64,000 nt of DNA from Micromonospora sp. M71_S20 (GCF_003664255.1 NZ_RCCV01000001.1:434001-498000), one strand, 5' to 3'; positions 1 through 8,897 are shown, counted from the stretch's first letter. A program made the numbers and translations. The notes: generated by a model from the sequence alone, not told the origin.

Positions 1-2
1 CA

Positions 3-632
3 TCGGCGAACGCCGAGATCGCCGACGTGTCCCTGGCCGTCCTCGGGACTCCCGTCATCGACGCCGAGGTCATCACTGCGGCGGTCAACTGCCCGCAGAC
101 CGGCGCGCAGACGGCGGACACCACCTTCACAGGGCTGGAACTGTTCGGCGAGCCGGTGGTACTGGTGCCGAACACCCCCGGCGTCACGGCCAACGCCGCG
201 GTCACGATCCCGGGGGTCATCGGTGCCGCGTTGAACGCGACGCTGACCAACGTCGAGACCGTCACCGACGACGGCGCCGTCGCCGTCGCGGTGCAGGCGA
301 CCCTCCGGTTGACCGGCACCATCGTCGGCGGGCCGCTGCTGGACATCCCCGTCGGCACCGTCATCCTCGCCGAGGCGCGCTGCGAGCGTCCGCTCGGCCC
401 CACACCGACCCCGACGCCGACGCAGCCCACACCTTCACCGACACAGCCGACCGCGCCGCCCACGGACGACCCGACCCAACCGCCGACCGCCAGCCCCAGC
501 CCCATCCTCCCCGTGACCGGCGACGACTCGACCCAGCTGTGGTGGCTGCTCGCCATCGGCGCCGCGATGGTGACCCTCGGCGGCACCGCCTCGCTGCTCC
601 TGCGTCGGAGCAGGGCGTCGCTCGACGCATGA
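3..632 (+). CDS. C-terminal part of an LPxTG-type cell-wall-anchored protein (5' end outside window)
   Basis: The reading frame is open to the left edge, so the N-terminus and signal peptide are missing. A GTG at 27 would only be an internal start. The visible part has about 120 residues of Ala/Val/Thr-rich beta-type sequence with one Cys pair, then a Pro/Thr-rich wall-spanning stretch built from TPTPTPTQP-like repeats. It ends with LPVTG (about 44 residues from the end), a hydrophobic helix and a basic RRSR tail. That is the standard sortase sorting signal. The layout resembles the SCO1860-type anchored proteins of streptomycetes. The function of the exposed domain is unknown. Confidence 0.85.
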   Translation, partial: SANAEIADVSLAVLGTPVIDAEVITAAVNCPQTGAQTADTTFTGLELFGEPVVLVPNTPGVTANAAVTIPGVIGAALNATLTNVETVTDDGAVAVAVQATLRLTGTIVGGPLLDIPVGTVILAEARCERPLGPTPTPTPTQPTPSPTQPTAPPTDDPTQPPTASPSPILPVTGDDSTQLWWLLAIGAAMVTLGGTASLLLRRSRASLDA

Positions 633-658
633 CGTCAGCACGCTGAAGTAGATCATGG

Positions 659-694
659 CGAGGGGCTTCCGGCCGGCAGGTCGGAAGCCCCTCG
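659..694 (+). terminator. Hairpin terminator after the LPxTG protein
   Basis: A perfect 13-bp stem (CGAGGGGCTTCCG and its complement) with a 10-nt loop begins 26 nt after the stop codon. No T-tract follows, as is usual in actinobacteria. Nothing else is recognised between here and 881. Confidence 0.8.
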
Positions 695-881
695 TCGCAC
701 ACCTCGACGTCGTGGGTCGACCGGTCCGAGAAAGATCACGGATTGCCGGCCGGAAGGCATCCGCGCGGCGGCCTGCGCTGCCTTCCGCCCCCGTTCCTGC
801 CGCCCCGGCGCAGAAGCCAGGCGGGAGGTGGACCCACCGCCAGCCGCAGGAGCCGCGCCTGCTCGCTCGCCGCGCCCTGCG

Positions 882-1808
882 TTACGGGGCGTGGCGCCAC
901 CAGGGACTTGCGACGACGAGTTCCTCGAGGTCACGGACGTCCACGGCAACCGTCTGCGCGGGGGTGCCGGGGCGTTGGAGCGCGACGCGGAGGTCCGAGG
1001 CGAGGTAGCTCGCCTCGCGCACCTCGCACTCCCGGCGGAGGGTGGTCGGGGACGTCTCCGTCGCGTCCGCGACGACGTCGAGGACGGCCTCCATGTGCGG
1101 GCCGCTGAACCGGACCAGGAAGAACCAGTCGTCCATCGGTTCGCCGAAGCGCGCCCACTCGAAGTCCAGCAGCGCCGTCACACCGCGATCGCGAGCGAGC
1201 CAGTTCCCCCAGTGGCAGTCCGCGTGAACCGGGACATCCGTGCGTGACTGCGACGGCGCGCCCTCCGCTATCGCCCTCAGGCCGTCGAGCACCGGGCGGG
1301 GGACGATGCCGTCCCGGTCCAGGGCGGCGATCTGTCCCACCTCGGCGAGGAGCGCGGCCTGGCTGACGAACCCGCCGTGGTCGAGCGTCTCCCCCAGCGT
1401 CTGCCGGGCGGGGGCCGCAGGCGTCCAGCTGTGCATTACGTGCAGCCGCTGGACCGCCTCCTCCGCCAACTGGCACGCGGTCGCCTCGTCGACGCCGGGC
1501 ATGTCCATGCCCGGGGTCGTCCCCGGCGCGCGGGCGTAGCAGGCGTAGCGGACCTCGCGGGTCTCCAGCTCGTAGCGCCCGCTGTCGAGCAGCGGCGCCG
1601 TGATGCCGGCGGGCAGGTGGGGCGCGAGGGCGATCTCCCGGTCCAGTCGCGAGTGGCGGCCGGCGTCGATGACCTTCACGACGACGTCCGCGCCCAGGTA
1701 GACGTGGTGCGAAAGGCTGTCGGCGACCGTCATGGGGCCGGCGTCTCGGCCCAGGACCGCCGAGGCGATCGCGTGAGCCACGGCAGAGGCCTGTCGCGGG
1801 TCGATCAT
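882..1808 (-). CDS. Phosphotransferase-family (APH-fold) small-molecule kinase
   Basis: A 308-residue protein of the aminoglycoside phosphotransferase/choline kinase fold. The kinase-like catalytic motif HADCHWGNWL lies near residue 200. The metal-binding segment LLDFEWARFGEPMDDW follows about 20 residues later, giving the Brenner motif and the DFEWA Asp. The N-lobe shows an ATP-binding beta segment with VVVKVI. An upstream in-frame ATG exists at 1943, but homologous sequence begins at MIDPRQ, so 1808 is preferred. The substrate cannot be told from the sequence; resistance kinases, homoserine/choline kinases and unknown metabolite kinases share these motifs. It stands alone, with no clear operon partner. 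Confidence 0.85.
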   Translation of the reverse strand: MIDPRQASAVAHAIASAVLGRDAGPMTVADSLSHHVYLGADVVVKVIDAGRHSRLDREIALAPHLPAGITAPLLDSGRYELETREVRYACYARAPGTTPGMDMPGVDEATACQLAEEAVQRLHVMHSWTPAAPARQTLGETLDHGGFVSQAALLAEVGQIAALDRDGIVPRPVLDGLRAIAEGAPSQSRTDVPVHADCHWGNWLARDRGVTALLDFEWARFGEPMDDWFFLVRFSGPHMEAVLDVVADATETSPTTLRRECEVREASYLASDLRVALQRPGTPAQTVAVDVRDLEELVVASPWWRHAP

Positions 1809-2009
1809 CGGCGGTCGCCAAGCGGGGCGGCCGTCGTCCTGGCGGGATTCATCCGAGTGTCCGATCGTGAGGGCCGGTCGCGAGCACCCTATCCCCGTAC
1901 GGCGATCGGCGGTGTCCACCTTCGACGCGCCCGGCGGCGGCACGGTCTCGACGACCGGCGGCCGGCCCGGTCCCGCTCTCGGAGGAGGCCACCAGGGGCG
2001 GCGGTGGGC

Positions 2010-2495
2010 TCACCAGTCGAGCCGGTACCGCTGTTCCGGACGACCGCTGCCCGGGTGCGGTGCGGCCTCGCCGCGCGGCAGCCAGCCGGCGCTCTCGTAC
2101 AGTCGCACCGCTCGCGGGTTGTCCAGGTAGACGCCCAGCTCGGCGCCGACGAAACCCGCGCCCGCCAGGTGGGTGGGCGCGGCCCTCAGCAAGTGCCGGC
2201 CTACGCCCCGGCCCCAGCTGTCGGGCGCGACCCCGAGGTACCGGATCTCGGCGGTCGACTCGTCCGTCGGCACCGGCTCGACGGCGGCGAACCCGACGAC
2301 CCGATCCGCGTCGAGAGCGACGAGCAGGAAGGACCGGGGTGTGCTGCCGACCACCGCCTCGATCAGGGGCCGAGCGAGGCGCAGCGGCGCGATCTCGGTG
2401 TCGCCGTCGCGGGCCGCGGTCGCCGCCGCCCAGATCCTGGCGGCCTCGTCGATGTGCCGTTCGTCGGAGGTCGGGCGTACCCGCACGTCGCTCAT
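2010..2495 (-). CDS. GNAT-family N-acetyltransferase
   Basis: A 161-residue single-domain GNAT acetyltransferase. The acetyl-CoA binding motif A is clear as YLGVAPDSWGRGVGRHLL (R/Q-x-x-G-x-G/A pattern RGVGR). It is followed by motif B with NPRAVRLYESAGW near the C-terminus, the usual tyrosine/glycine end of the fold. The start at MSDVRVRP is chosen over the longer ATG at 2600, because the extra 35 residues are Arg/Pro/Ala-rich and unlike a folded domain. The substrate is unknown. It is transcribed in the same direction as the MFS gene upstream, but 178 bp separate them. Confidence 0.88.
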   Translation of the reverse strand: MSDVRVRPTSDERHIDEAARIWAAATAARDGDTEIAPLRLARPLIEAVVGSTPRSFLLVALDADRVVGFAAVEPVPTDESTAEIRYLGVAPDSWGRGVGRHLLRAAPTHLAGAGFVGAELGVYLDNPRAVRLYESAGWLPRGEAAPHPGSGRPEQRYRLDW

Positions 2496-2673
2496 CGGCA
2501 CAGTCTGGCGACGCCACGTCCCGGTGGCGACCAGGTTTGTCGCCGGCCGGCGTGCGCGCGGAGGCCACCCCGCCGCGCGGGCAGGGGCGGGGCGTGGCAC
2601 GGCCGGCCGGGGCTCAGTCGCCGCGGGCGCCCGCCGGTCGAGTGGCCGAGCCGACGCCGGCCGCGGTGCCGCG

Positions 2674-4206
2674 TCACCGGTCGCGGGGTGACGGTACGAG
2701 CTTCCAGGCGACCACGCCGGCGGCGATCAGCAGGACCGCCGCGATCAGCGAGGTCGTCTGCATGGCGTGGACGAAGGCGTCCCGGGCGGCGGCCAGGATC
2801 TCGGCGCCCTGCTGCCCGTTGCCGGTCAGGGCCCGGTCGGCGGTGGCCAGTGACTCGTGCACCGCGTCGCCGGTCGGGTCGGGCAGGGTCGACAGGTCGG
2901 GCAGGGCCGACCGGTAGAGGACGGTGTGCAGGGTGCCGAGCAGCGCGATGCCCAGGGCGACGCCGAACTCGTACGCCATCTCGGAGATGGCCGAGGCGGA
3001 GCCGGCCCGGTCCTTCGGCACCGCCGAGAGCACCGCGTCGGTGGCGGCGGTGAAGGCGAGGCCGACGCCCAGGCCGATGACGACCAGGCCCAGCGCCAGG
3101 GGCGCGTAGCCCGCGTGGCCCTCGCCGATCGCGAGGACGACCATGCCGGCGCCCGCGGTCAGCAGCGCAGCGCCGAGGGCACGTCCGACGCCGAGGCGGT
3201 TGAGCGCGGCGGCGGCGATGGCGACGACCGCGATGGACGCCAGGGTCAGCGGCAGTTCCCGGAGGCCCGCCTGGAGCGGCGAGTAACCGCGGACGAGTTG
3301 CAGGTACTGGGAGAAGAAGAACAGCAGGCCGCTGAAGGCGAAGATGGCGATCAGGCTGGCGACGACGGTGCCGGTGAAGACCGGGCGGGCGAACAGCGTG
3401 ATGTCCACGAGCGGGGCGGGCAGACGGCGCTGGCGGCGCACGAACAGCACCCCGCCGACGAGGCCGGCCGCGGCCGCGCTGACGCCGGCCAGGTCGACGC
3501 CGGCCTTGGCGGCGTGCTTGACGGCCCAGACCAGTGCCACGATCGCCGCCACCGACAGCAGAGCGCTGAGCAGGTCGAACCGCCCGGGACGCGGGTCGCG
3601 CGACTCGGGCACCAGGGCGGCGACGCTGACGAGCACCAGCAGCATGATCGGGACGTTGATCACGAAGACGGAGCCCCACCAGTAGTGCTCCAGCAGGGCC
3701 CCACCGACCAGGGGACCCAGTGCCGCGCCGCCGGAGGCGCCGGCCGACCAGACGGCGACGGCGCGGGTGCGCTGGCGCGCGTCGGTGAAGATGTTCCGGA
3801 CGATCGACAGCGTCGAGGGCATGAGCGTCGCGCCCGCCACGCCGAGCAGGACCCGGGCGGCGATCAGCCAGCCGGCGCTGGGAGCGAAGGCCGCCAGCAG
3901 CGACGCGGCGCCGAAGCCGGTGACGCCGGTCAGCAGCAGCCGCCTGCGCCCGATGCGGTCGGCCAGGGTGCCCATGCTGATCAGCAGGCCGGCCAGGGCG
4001 AAGGAGTAGGCGTCACCGATCCACAGCAGCTGCACCGCGGTGGGCTGCAACTCCGCGACCAGCGCGGGTACGGCCAGCGCCAGCACGGTGCCGTCGACGG
4101 CCAGCAGCGTGACGGCCAGGGTCAACGCGGACAGGGCGGCCCACTGCCGCAGTCCGGCGGGGCCGGCGGCAGTGGCGGGGTCGGGTGCCAGATCCGCGTT
4201 GCTCAC
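2674..4206 (-). CDS. MFS drug efflux transporter, DHA2 (14-TM) type
   Basis: A 510-residue integral membrane proton antiporter of the EmrB/QacA (DHA2) type. The signature motif A appears as GTLADRIGRRRLLLTG after TM2, and motif C-like GPLVGGALLEHYWW lies in TM5. Hydrophobic segments are consistent with 14 helices. The start is the GTG at 4206 (VSNADLAP). The longer in-frame extension to 4644 runs through the divergent tetR gene and is not believed. The gene diverges from a TetR regulator with only about 118 bp between starts, the classic arrangement for a repressor-controlled efflux pump. The exported compound is not predictable. Confidence 0.92.
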   Translation of the reverse strand: MSNADLAPDPATAAGPAGLRQWAALSALTLAVTLLAVDGTVLALAVPALVAELQPTAVQLLWIGDAYSFALAGLLISMGTLADRIGRRRLLLTGVTGFGAASLLAAFAPSAGWLIAARVLLGVAGATLMPSTLSIVRNIFTDARQRTRAVAVWSAGASGGAALGPLVGGALLEHYWWGSVFVINVPIMLLVLVSVAALVPESRDPRPGRFDLLSALLSVAAIVALVWAVKHAAKAGVDLAGVSAAAAGLVGGVLFVRRQRRLPAPLVDITLFARPVFTGTVVASLIAIFAFSGLLFFFSQYLQLVRGYSPLQAGLRELPLTLASIAVVAIAAAALNRLGVGRALGAALLTAGAGMVVLAIGEGHAGYAPLALGLVVIGLGVGLAFTAATDAVLSAVPKDRAGSASAISEMAYEFGVALGIALLGTLHTVLYRSALPDLSTLPDPTGDAVHESLATADRALTGNGQQGAEILAAARDAFVHAMQTTSLIAAVLLIAAGVVAWKLVPSPRDR

Positions 4207-4221
4207 GCCGCCCACGCTACG

Positions 4222-4258
4222 GACCAAATGGTCGGCTGTGCAAGCCGATTGGTCGGTT
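4222..4258. promoter_or_regulatory. Divergent promoter region with TetR-like operator
   Basis: In the 118-bp gap between the efflux gene and tetR lie GACCAAATGGTC (near-palindrome) and AGCCGATTGGTC. Together they form an imperfect inverted repeat around CGGCT...AGCCG. The repeated TTGGTC/GACCA half-sites are typical of a TetR dimer site. The role is inferred from position and symmetry. Confidence 0.55.
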
Positions 4259-4323
4259 AAGGTGGTGATGCGCCCGACACCCCGCCGGCACGGCCGGCGA
4301 CTCAGGAACGGAAGGAGACGGGC

Positions 4324-4905
4324 ATGCCGCCTCGCGAGCGTGACACCGCCAGGACCCGCCGGGCGGTGCTGGATGCTGCCGCCCGTGCCGTCGTCGTACA
4401 CGGCGCGGGGGTCAGCCTGGACCTCATCGCCCGCACCGCCGGGGTTTCCAAGGGCGGGCTGCTGCACCACTTCCGCAGCCGGGAACAGCTGCTGCTGGAG
4501 CTGGCCCGCGACCTGGCGGAGCAGTTCACCGCCGCCGTGCACGCCGCCGTCGATCCGCGCGACCACGCCCGGGGCCGGCTGGTGCGCGGTTACGTCAGGG
4601 CGACTCTCGACGGGCTGGGCGACGGGTCGACCGTTCCGGAGCACGTCATCCTGGCCGCCTCGCTGGCCGGCGTACCGGGCGTGGCCGATTTCCTGCAGGA
4701 GGACGACCGGAGCTGGACCAAGGCCCTGGAAGCCGACGGGCTGGACCCGGACCGCGCGCGACTGATCACACTCGCCGCGGATGGAGCCGCCGTGGCCAGC
4801 CTCTACGGGGGCGGCAGGGACCCGCAGGACACGCGGCGCCTACGGGACCTGCTCATCCGGCTGTCGCGCGGCGAGGGCCGACTCGTCGACCCGGCTGAGC
4901 AGTGA
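4324..4905 (+). CDS. TetR/AcrR-family transcriptional repressor
   Basis: A 193-residue regulator. The N-terminal helix-turn-helix spans about residues 8-54 and includes TRRAVLDAAARAVVVHG and LDLIARTAGVSKGGLLHHF, the most conserved TetR block. The C-terminal ligand-binding domain is all-helical and variable; it starts around residue 70 and is of the TetR_C_37-like type. A good ribosome site (GGAAGGAG) precedes the ATG. It diverges from the DHA2 efflux pump and presumably represses it and itself; the pump substrate would be the inducer. Confidence 0.92.
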   Translation: MPPRERDTARTRRAVLDAAARAVVVHGAGVSLDLIARTAGVSKGGLLHHFRSREQLLLELARDLAEQFTAAVHAAVDPRDHARGRLVRGYVRATLDGLGDGSTVPEHVILAASLAGVPGVADFLQEDDRSWTKALEADGLDPDRARLITLAADGAAVASLYGGGRDPQDTRRLRDLLIRLSRGEGRLVDPAEQ

Positions 4906-4934
4906 CCGGGGCCGTGCCCGGCACGTACGGCACG

Positions 4935-5648
4935 TCAGGACCTGGATGTCCCGGTCGCGCGGTCGACCAGGGCCTGGGCCACGTCGCGGACCTTGCGGTT
5001 GGAGTCCTGCGACGTCTTCGACAGGATCGCGAACGCCTCGGTCGGGGTGCAGCGGTGCTCGCCCATGATGATGCCCTTGGCCTGCTCGATGACCGCGCGG
5101 CTCGCCATCGCCTCCTGCATCTGCCGGGCCAGCGTGGCGGTGCTGTCGTAGAGCTGCGCGTTGGCCAGGGCGACCGCGGCGTACGCGGCGAACGTCTCCA
5201 GGACCGCCACCGCGTCGTCATCGAAGGCGTGCGGGGTGTGCGCGTAGACGTTGAGCGCTCCGACGACGGCCTCCTGGATGGGCAGACCCACCGAGACCGA
5301 ACTGCCGACTCCGGCCTTGCGGCCCTGCTCGGCCCAGTCCGGCCAGCGGTCCTCCGCGCCGAGGTCGGGCACGGACAGGACGCTGCCGCTGGCGGCGGCG
5401 TCCAGGCACGGGCCACCCCCCTGGGCGTACTGCCGCTCGTCCATGTCGCGGGCCACGTCGTCGGTGAACGCGGCCGTGTGCCCGGTTCCGCCGCGGACCA
5501 GCGTGACCGACACCCCCACCGGTACGGGCAGGACGCGCTTGGCGAGTTCGGCCACGCGTTGCAGGACGTCGTCGAGGCCGACCTCACCGAGCTTGATGCG
5601 ACCGAGTTCGGCGAAGGCGTCAGCGGCGTCCGTCGACGGATGCGTCAT
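4935..5648 (-). CDS. GAF-ANTAR putative RNA-binding antiterminator
   Basis: A 237-residue cytoplasmic protein with an N-terminal GAF sensor domain (about residues 20-160, containing GGPCLDAAASG and the GLPIQE strand). A C-terminal ANTAR domain follows (about 165-230), with the diagnostic helix RAVIEQAKGIIMGEH and the downstream AFAILSKTSQ. ANTAR domains bind paired hairpins in nascent RNA to block termination, and the GAF domain senses a small ligand or redox state. The start at MTHPSTDAAD is preferred because upstream sequence to 6359 is non-coding in composition. A second GAF-ANTAR gene lies 0.85 kb away with a STAS gene between them, suggesting a stress-signalling cluster. Confidence 0.9.
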   Translation of the reverse strand: MTHPSTDAADAFAELGRIKLGEVGLDDVLQRVAELAKRVLPVPVGVSVTLVRGGTGHTAAFTDDVARDMDERQYAQGGGPCLDAAASGSVLSVPDLGAEDRWPDWAEQGRKAGVGSSVSVGLPIQEAVVGALNVYAHTPHAFDDDAVAVLETFAAYAAVALANAQLYDSTATLARQMQEAMASRAVIEQAKGIIMGEHRCTPTEAFAILSKTSQDSNRKVRDVAQALVDRATGTSRS

Positions 5649-6104
5649 GGCAGGGCCCTCACGACCGGCGCGCTCCACCCACGAGATCGGAGAAGAGGTG
5701 GGTACGCGCGGATGGCAGCCCGCGATGGCGGACCGCTGCACGGACCCACCATGGCGGAGCCGGGACCCGCGCCTGTTCCTTGACGCCGGTTCGCCACACC
5801 CGGTAGGCGGGCGTGGGCTACAGGGCCGCCACTGTACCCGCCCGCGAGGGCGAGCGCACCGCCCGTCGAGCCGCTCGACCTGGAACCGGGCATCAGCAGG
5901 TGTAGGACCACCGCGGGAGGGTAGGGACCATCCCGGGTCAAGACATGTGCCCTCCGAAGCCCTCCCCCTGCCGCGCCCCGCGCCGCAGCGGACGGGCCAG
6001 CCCGACGCAGCGGAGGCGCCATGTTCACGGACGGAATACCTCGCCCGCGCGGAGGCTGCCGGGCCCGTCACGACGCGGACCGCGCCGGCCTCGGTGAGCC
6101 GATC
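5649..6104. other. Intergenic region between divergent GAF-ANTAR and STAS genes
   Basis: About 450 bp with no convincing gene. It must hold the promoters of both divergent genes. An ATG at 6021 in frame with the STAS gene would add 28 Arg/Gly-rich residues and is not favoured. Confidence 0.5.
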
Positions 6105-6471
6105 ATGTCGTTGACCCTGACCTGCGAGGGCGCGACGAAGCTGATCACCGTCTCGGGTGAGATCGACATGAGCAACGCCCACCTGCTCGCGGAACTGGTG
6201 GAGTCCGTCTGCCGCCCCCCCGCTGCCGGCGATCGCGGTGGACCTCTCCGCGGTGCGGTTCTTCAGCGCGCACGGCGTGAGCGCGCTGCTCCAGGCCCAG
6301 CAGACCGCGGCCGACGTGGGAGCCGCGTTCCTCCTGTGCGATCTCGCGCCCTGTGTCACCTACATCCTCGCCACGACCGCCGTTCTTCCGAACTTCGCGC
6401 TCGCCGGTGGCCCCGCGGCCCACCGCGGCGACGGCCGGCGACGTGGCCGCGCGCCGCCCCCGGACCCGTGA
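6105..6471 (+). pseudogene. STAS-domain (anti-sigma antagonist-like) gene with a one-base frameshift in a C7 run
   Basis: The first frame encodes MSLTLTCEGATKLITVSGEID and on to ELVESVCRPP, the N-terminal strand and helix of a STAS domain. It then runs into a homopolymer of seven Cs (6215-6221). The matching second half, LPAIAVDLSAVRFFSAHGVS, continues in the +1 frame to a stop at 6471. Removing one C would restore a 121-residue STAS protein, the normal size for SpoIIAA/RsbV-like antagonists. Even when repaired, the usual D-S-S/A-G phosphorylation loop reads FFSAHG, so the phospho-Ser appears lost. Possible explanations are a sequencing error, a true pseudogene or slippage. Confidence 0.75.
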
Positions 6472-6492
6472 CCGCTGACCGGTCACCGTCCG

Positions 6493-7209
6493 TCAGCTCG
6501 CGAACTGGCGCAGGATGGCGCCGGCCGTGCCGGTCAGCGCCTGGCCCGGCCCGGTCGCCGCCACCAGCTGCCGGTAGGCCGACCCGGCCGGAATGCCGTC
6601 CCGGTCCATCAGCAGCCCGAGTGCCCGTTGGATGAGGTCACGGCTCCGCAACGCATCAGCCAGACCGGCGAGCAGTTGCTCGCTGCCGGCGTCCATCCGG
6701 GGAAGCACCTCGCTCCGCCCGGCGTGGTAGCAGGACTCGACCCGCCGGCTCAGCAGCCGCATGCCGGCCGCGTCGCGGGCGTAGAGGTTGAGGGCGGCGA
6801 CCGGATCGCCGCTGCCGGCGAAGAGCGGCACGGACAGCGACGCCCGGATGCCGTACCGCCAGGCCACGTCCCGGAAGCCGGGCCACACCACCGCACCGGC
6901 GACATCCGGTACGCCGACCGTCTCGCCGGAGTGCAGGGCGGTGAGGCAGGGGCCGGCGTCGTCGGCGTACTGGGCCAGGTCGAGCGCCAGGGCCGCCTCG
7001 TCGCTGGCGGCCTGGGTGCGGTGCCCGTCCGGGGCGAGGACGGTGGCGGAGGCGAAGTCCACCGGACCCACCACCTGCGCGCTCAGCCGGACGATCGCGC
7101 TCAGGTGCCCCGGCAGCACCGGAGCGTCGTCGGGCAGGCCGGCGAGGACGCGCAGCGCCTCCGCCAGGTCGTGCGGCGACTCGTCCGGCCGGGGCGAAGG
7201 CACGCTCAT
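6493..7209 (-). CDS. GAF domain protein with degenerate ANTAR-like C-terminus
   Basis: A 238-residue relative of the protein encoded at 4935-5648. The GAF domain (about residues 30-170) retains DAGPCLTALHSGE and the SLSVPLFAG strand. The C-terminal region RSRDLIQRALGLLMDRDGIP aligns with the first ANTAR helix, but the rest is shorter and less conserved. RNA binding is therefore uncertain. Convergent with the STAS gene, with a 21-bp gap. Probably a cytoplasmic sensor. Confidence 0.82.
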   Translation of the reverse strand: MSVPSPRPDESPHDLAEALRVLAGLPDDAPVLPGHLSAIVRLSAQVVGPVDFASATVLAPDGHRTQAASDEAALALDLAQYADDAGPCLTALHSGETVGVPDVAGAVVWPGFRDVAWRYGIRASLSVPLFAGSGDPVAALNLYARDAAGMRLLSRRVESCYHAGRSEVLPRMDAGSEQLLAGLADALRSRDLIQRALGLLMDRDGIPAGSAYRQLVAATGPGQALTGTAGAILRQFAS

Positions 7210-7531
7210 CTCCTGCCGTTCGGGCCGCTCACACCCGGACGGCGTCCGTCACGAGCGCCGCGGTCACGGATCCGGCCCGACTCGACGAAGGCGTCGGCGG
7301 GACTCACGGTTGCGCCATGGCAGAGCAGTCCTTCTCGCCGGCGTACGTCGGCAGGTAGGAGACGAAGGGGCGGTCACCCGTCCGGTCCCCCGGGCGTCGC
7401 CGCCCGGGACCGACGGCCGTGACGCCTTTCCTACCCGCACGTCACCGGCCCGCAAACCCACTGGATCGGCGCCGCTCACACCAGCGCCGGGTCACCTCGA
7501 CCGGTCGGGCCCTCGATACCGGTCGCGGCCC
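7210..7531. other. Intergenic, no gene recognised
   Basis: About 320 bp between two minus-strand genes. Short frames in it have no family signature, start-site quality or codon bias that I would trust. It presumably holds the promoter of the GAF-ANTAR gene. Confidence 0.4.
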
Positions 7532-8470
7532 TCATCGGGGGGCGACCACAGACTGGCCCGGCCCGCCTGCGCGCAGAATCTGCATGGTCTGGCCCGCGAC
7601 CTCGGCGGTGACGGGGCCGCCGGGGTCGAGGCCCAAGCTCCGGGCGAGGTCGCCCAGGTGCAGGCGGGTGGCAGCCTCGAGGAGGAGCGCGTACGTGTCG
7701 GTCGCCGAGCGCAGGCGTACGCCGGCGACGATTGCCAGCACGACGGCCGCGAGCGCGGCCGGCCACCACCACACCGTCAGGAACAGGTAGAGCACGGACC
7801 AGGCGCCGAGCACCGTGGCGCGGGTGAGGTTCTGCCGAGCGGTCGTGATTTCCGTGCGGGTCGTTTCCGGCAGGGTCAGCCAGAGGTACGGCCACACCAG
7901 CGCCAGGTCGACGCTCAGATCGCGGTCGAGCCGTGTGGCGACGGCGTGGATGCGGTCACCCAGAGCCGTGGGACGGCCCGGTCGTTCCGCCGAGATGCGC
8001 GTCATCCGGCGCCATGCGTCGGTTCGCGGTGCCGGATCCGGGTGCTCGCCCTGACCACGTTGCCGGGCGGCCTCGTCCCGCCGTTCCAGGTAGGCGCGGG
8101 CCGCCGTGTCCCACCGCTGTTGCCGCCGCCGCACCGCCCACTGCGCGAGGCGCCGAACGGGAGCCGGCCAGTCGTGCCAGTCGGCCGCGAGCACGACCCG
8201 CTCGATGCCGGAACCCAGGGCCTGCGCGATGGCGCCCACGACGGCCGCACCGGCCAGCGCCGCCAGCAGCAGCGCGATCTGGGCGCCCGCGCCGTCCACG
8301 GAAGCCAAGGCCGTGATGTGCTCGACGAGCCGGCCCATGGCGAACGGGTGCGCGTGCCCCAGCGTGTGCGCCGCCCCCGCCACCGCGAGATAGAGGGCAC
8401 CGGGCAGCACCAGCAGAGACAGCCACCGCTCCGCCAGCTGCTTGGCCAACTCGCTGAAGAGGCCACCCAT
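7532..8470 (-). CDS. Four-helix membrane protein of the CHAT locus, function unknown
   Basis: A 312-residue protein. Two N-terminal hydrophobic helices (about residues 13-35 and 57-82) precede a long, charged cytoplasmic region rich in Arg and Gln (about 90-215). A C-terminal hairpin of two further helices includes the Trp-rich TVWWWPAALAAVV. No family is recognised. It starts 1 nt after the stop of the small protein gene at 8472-8846, so the two are almost certainly cotranscribed and translationally coupled. They diverge from the TPR-CHAT protease gene. A membrane protein encoded with a caspase-like protease suggests a target or effector at the membrane, which is inference. Confidence 0.8.
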   Translation of the reverse strand: MGGLFSELAKQLAERWLSLLVLPGALYLAVAGAAHTLGHAHPFAMGRLVEHITALASVDGAGAQIALLLAALAGAAVVGAIAQALGSGIERVVLAADWHDWPAPVRRLAQWAVRRRQQRWDTAARAYLERRDEAARQRGQGEHPDPAPRTDAWRRMTRISAERPGRPTALGDRIHAVATRLDRDLSVDLALVWPYLWLTLPETTRTEITTARQNLTRATVLGAWSVLYLFLTVWWWPAALAAVVLAIVAGVRLRSATDTYALLLEAATRLHLGDLARSLGLDPGGPVTAEVAGQTMQILRAGGPGQSVVAPR

Positions 8471-8471
8471 G

Positions 8472-8846
8472 TCAGAGACGGTTCCTGCGCAGGGCGCTGC
8501 CGTGCAGTCCGCAGCGGGGCGGGTCGGAGTCGCCCTGCGGCAGCCAGTAACGGGAGCAGACGTCGGCCGGGCACAGGTAGACGACGTCGTCCGCGGCGGG
8601 AATCGAGCGGCGTGGCACGCCGGCCGGGTGGAGACCGCGTTCGGTCGCGCCGTGGACGCCGAGTGCGTCACCGGCGCGCTGTAGCGTGGTGTGCAGGCGG
8701 TCCAGCTTGTGCGCCACGTCGGCGCCGGTCCGGACCTCGTCGAGCAGGGCGGCCGCACCCGGCACCGTACGGATCTCGTCCGCGTGGGCGCAGACGTACG
8801 CGAGTGTGTCCCGCATCGATGGCACCTTTTCGTCACGCTGACTCAT
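8472..8846 (-). CDS. Small protein of the CHAT locus with a possible Zn-binding tail
   Basis: A 124-residue protein starting MSQRDEKVPS. The N-terminal two thirds look helical (LAYVCAHADEIRTV; VAHKLDRLHTTLQRAGDALG). The C-terminus reads VYLCPADVCSRYWLP then PRCGLHG, a C-x4-C...C-x2-H arrangement that could bind zinc. CHAT-TPR proteases of actinobacterial conflict systems are often encoded beside small partner proteins, and this one fits that role by position. I cannot assign it to a named family. The longer open frame upstream is antisense to the CHAT gene and is not used. First gene of a two-gene operon. Confidence 0.78.
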   Translation of the reverse strand: MSQRDEKVPSMRDTLAYVCAHADEIRTVPGAAALLDEVRTGADVAHKLDRLHTTLQRAGDALGVHGATERGLHPAGVPRRSIPAADDVVYLCPADVCSRYWLPQGDSDPPRCGLHGSALRRNRL

Positions 8847-8897
8847 GATGTCCACGTTCTTCAGTATCGTGGGGGTGTCCACCGTGGGGAGATGGTC
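8847..8897. promoter_or_regulatory. Very short divergent promoter region of the CHAT locus
   Basis: Only 51 bp separate the two start codons. Both transcripts must start within it or within the opposing coding sequences. TTCTTCAGTATCG contains possible -10 elements on both strands (TATCGT and GATACT). GGGGAG at 8885-8890 is the ribosome site of the CHAT gene and decides for the ATG at 8898 over 8892. Confidence 0.45.

Noticed and set aside
1377..3053. 558-codon plus-strand frame
   Set aside because: Antisense to the APH-like, GNAT and MFS genes; Arg/Pro/Gly-rich with no recognisable motif.
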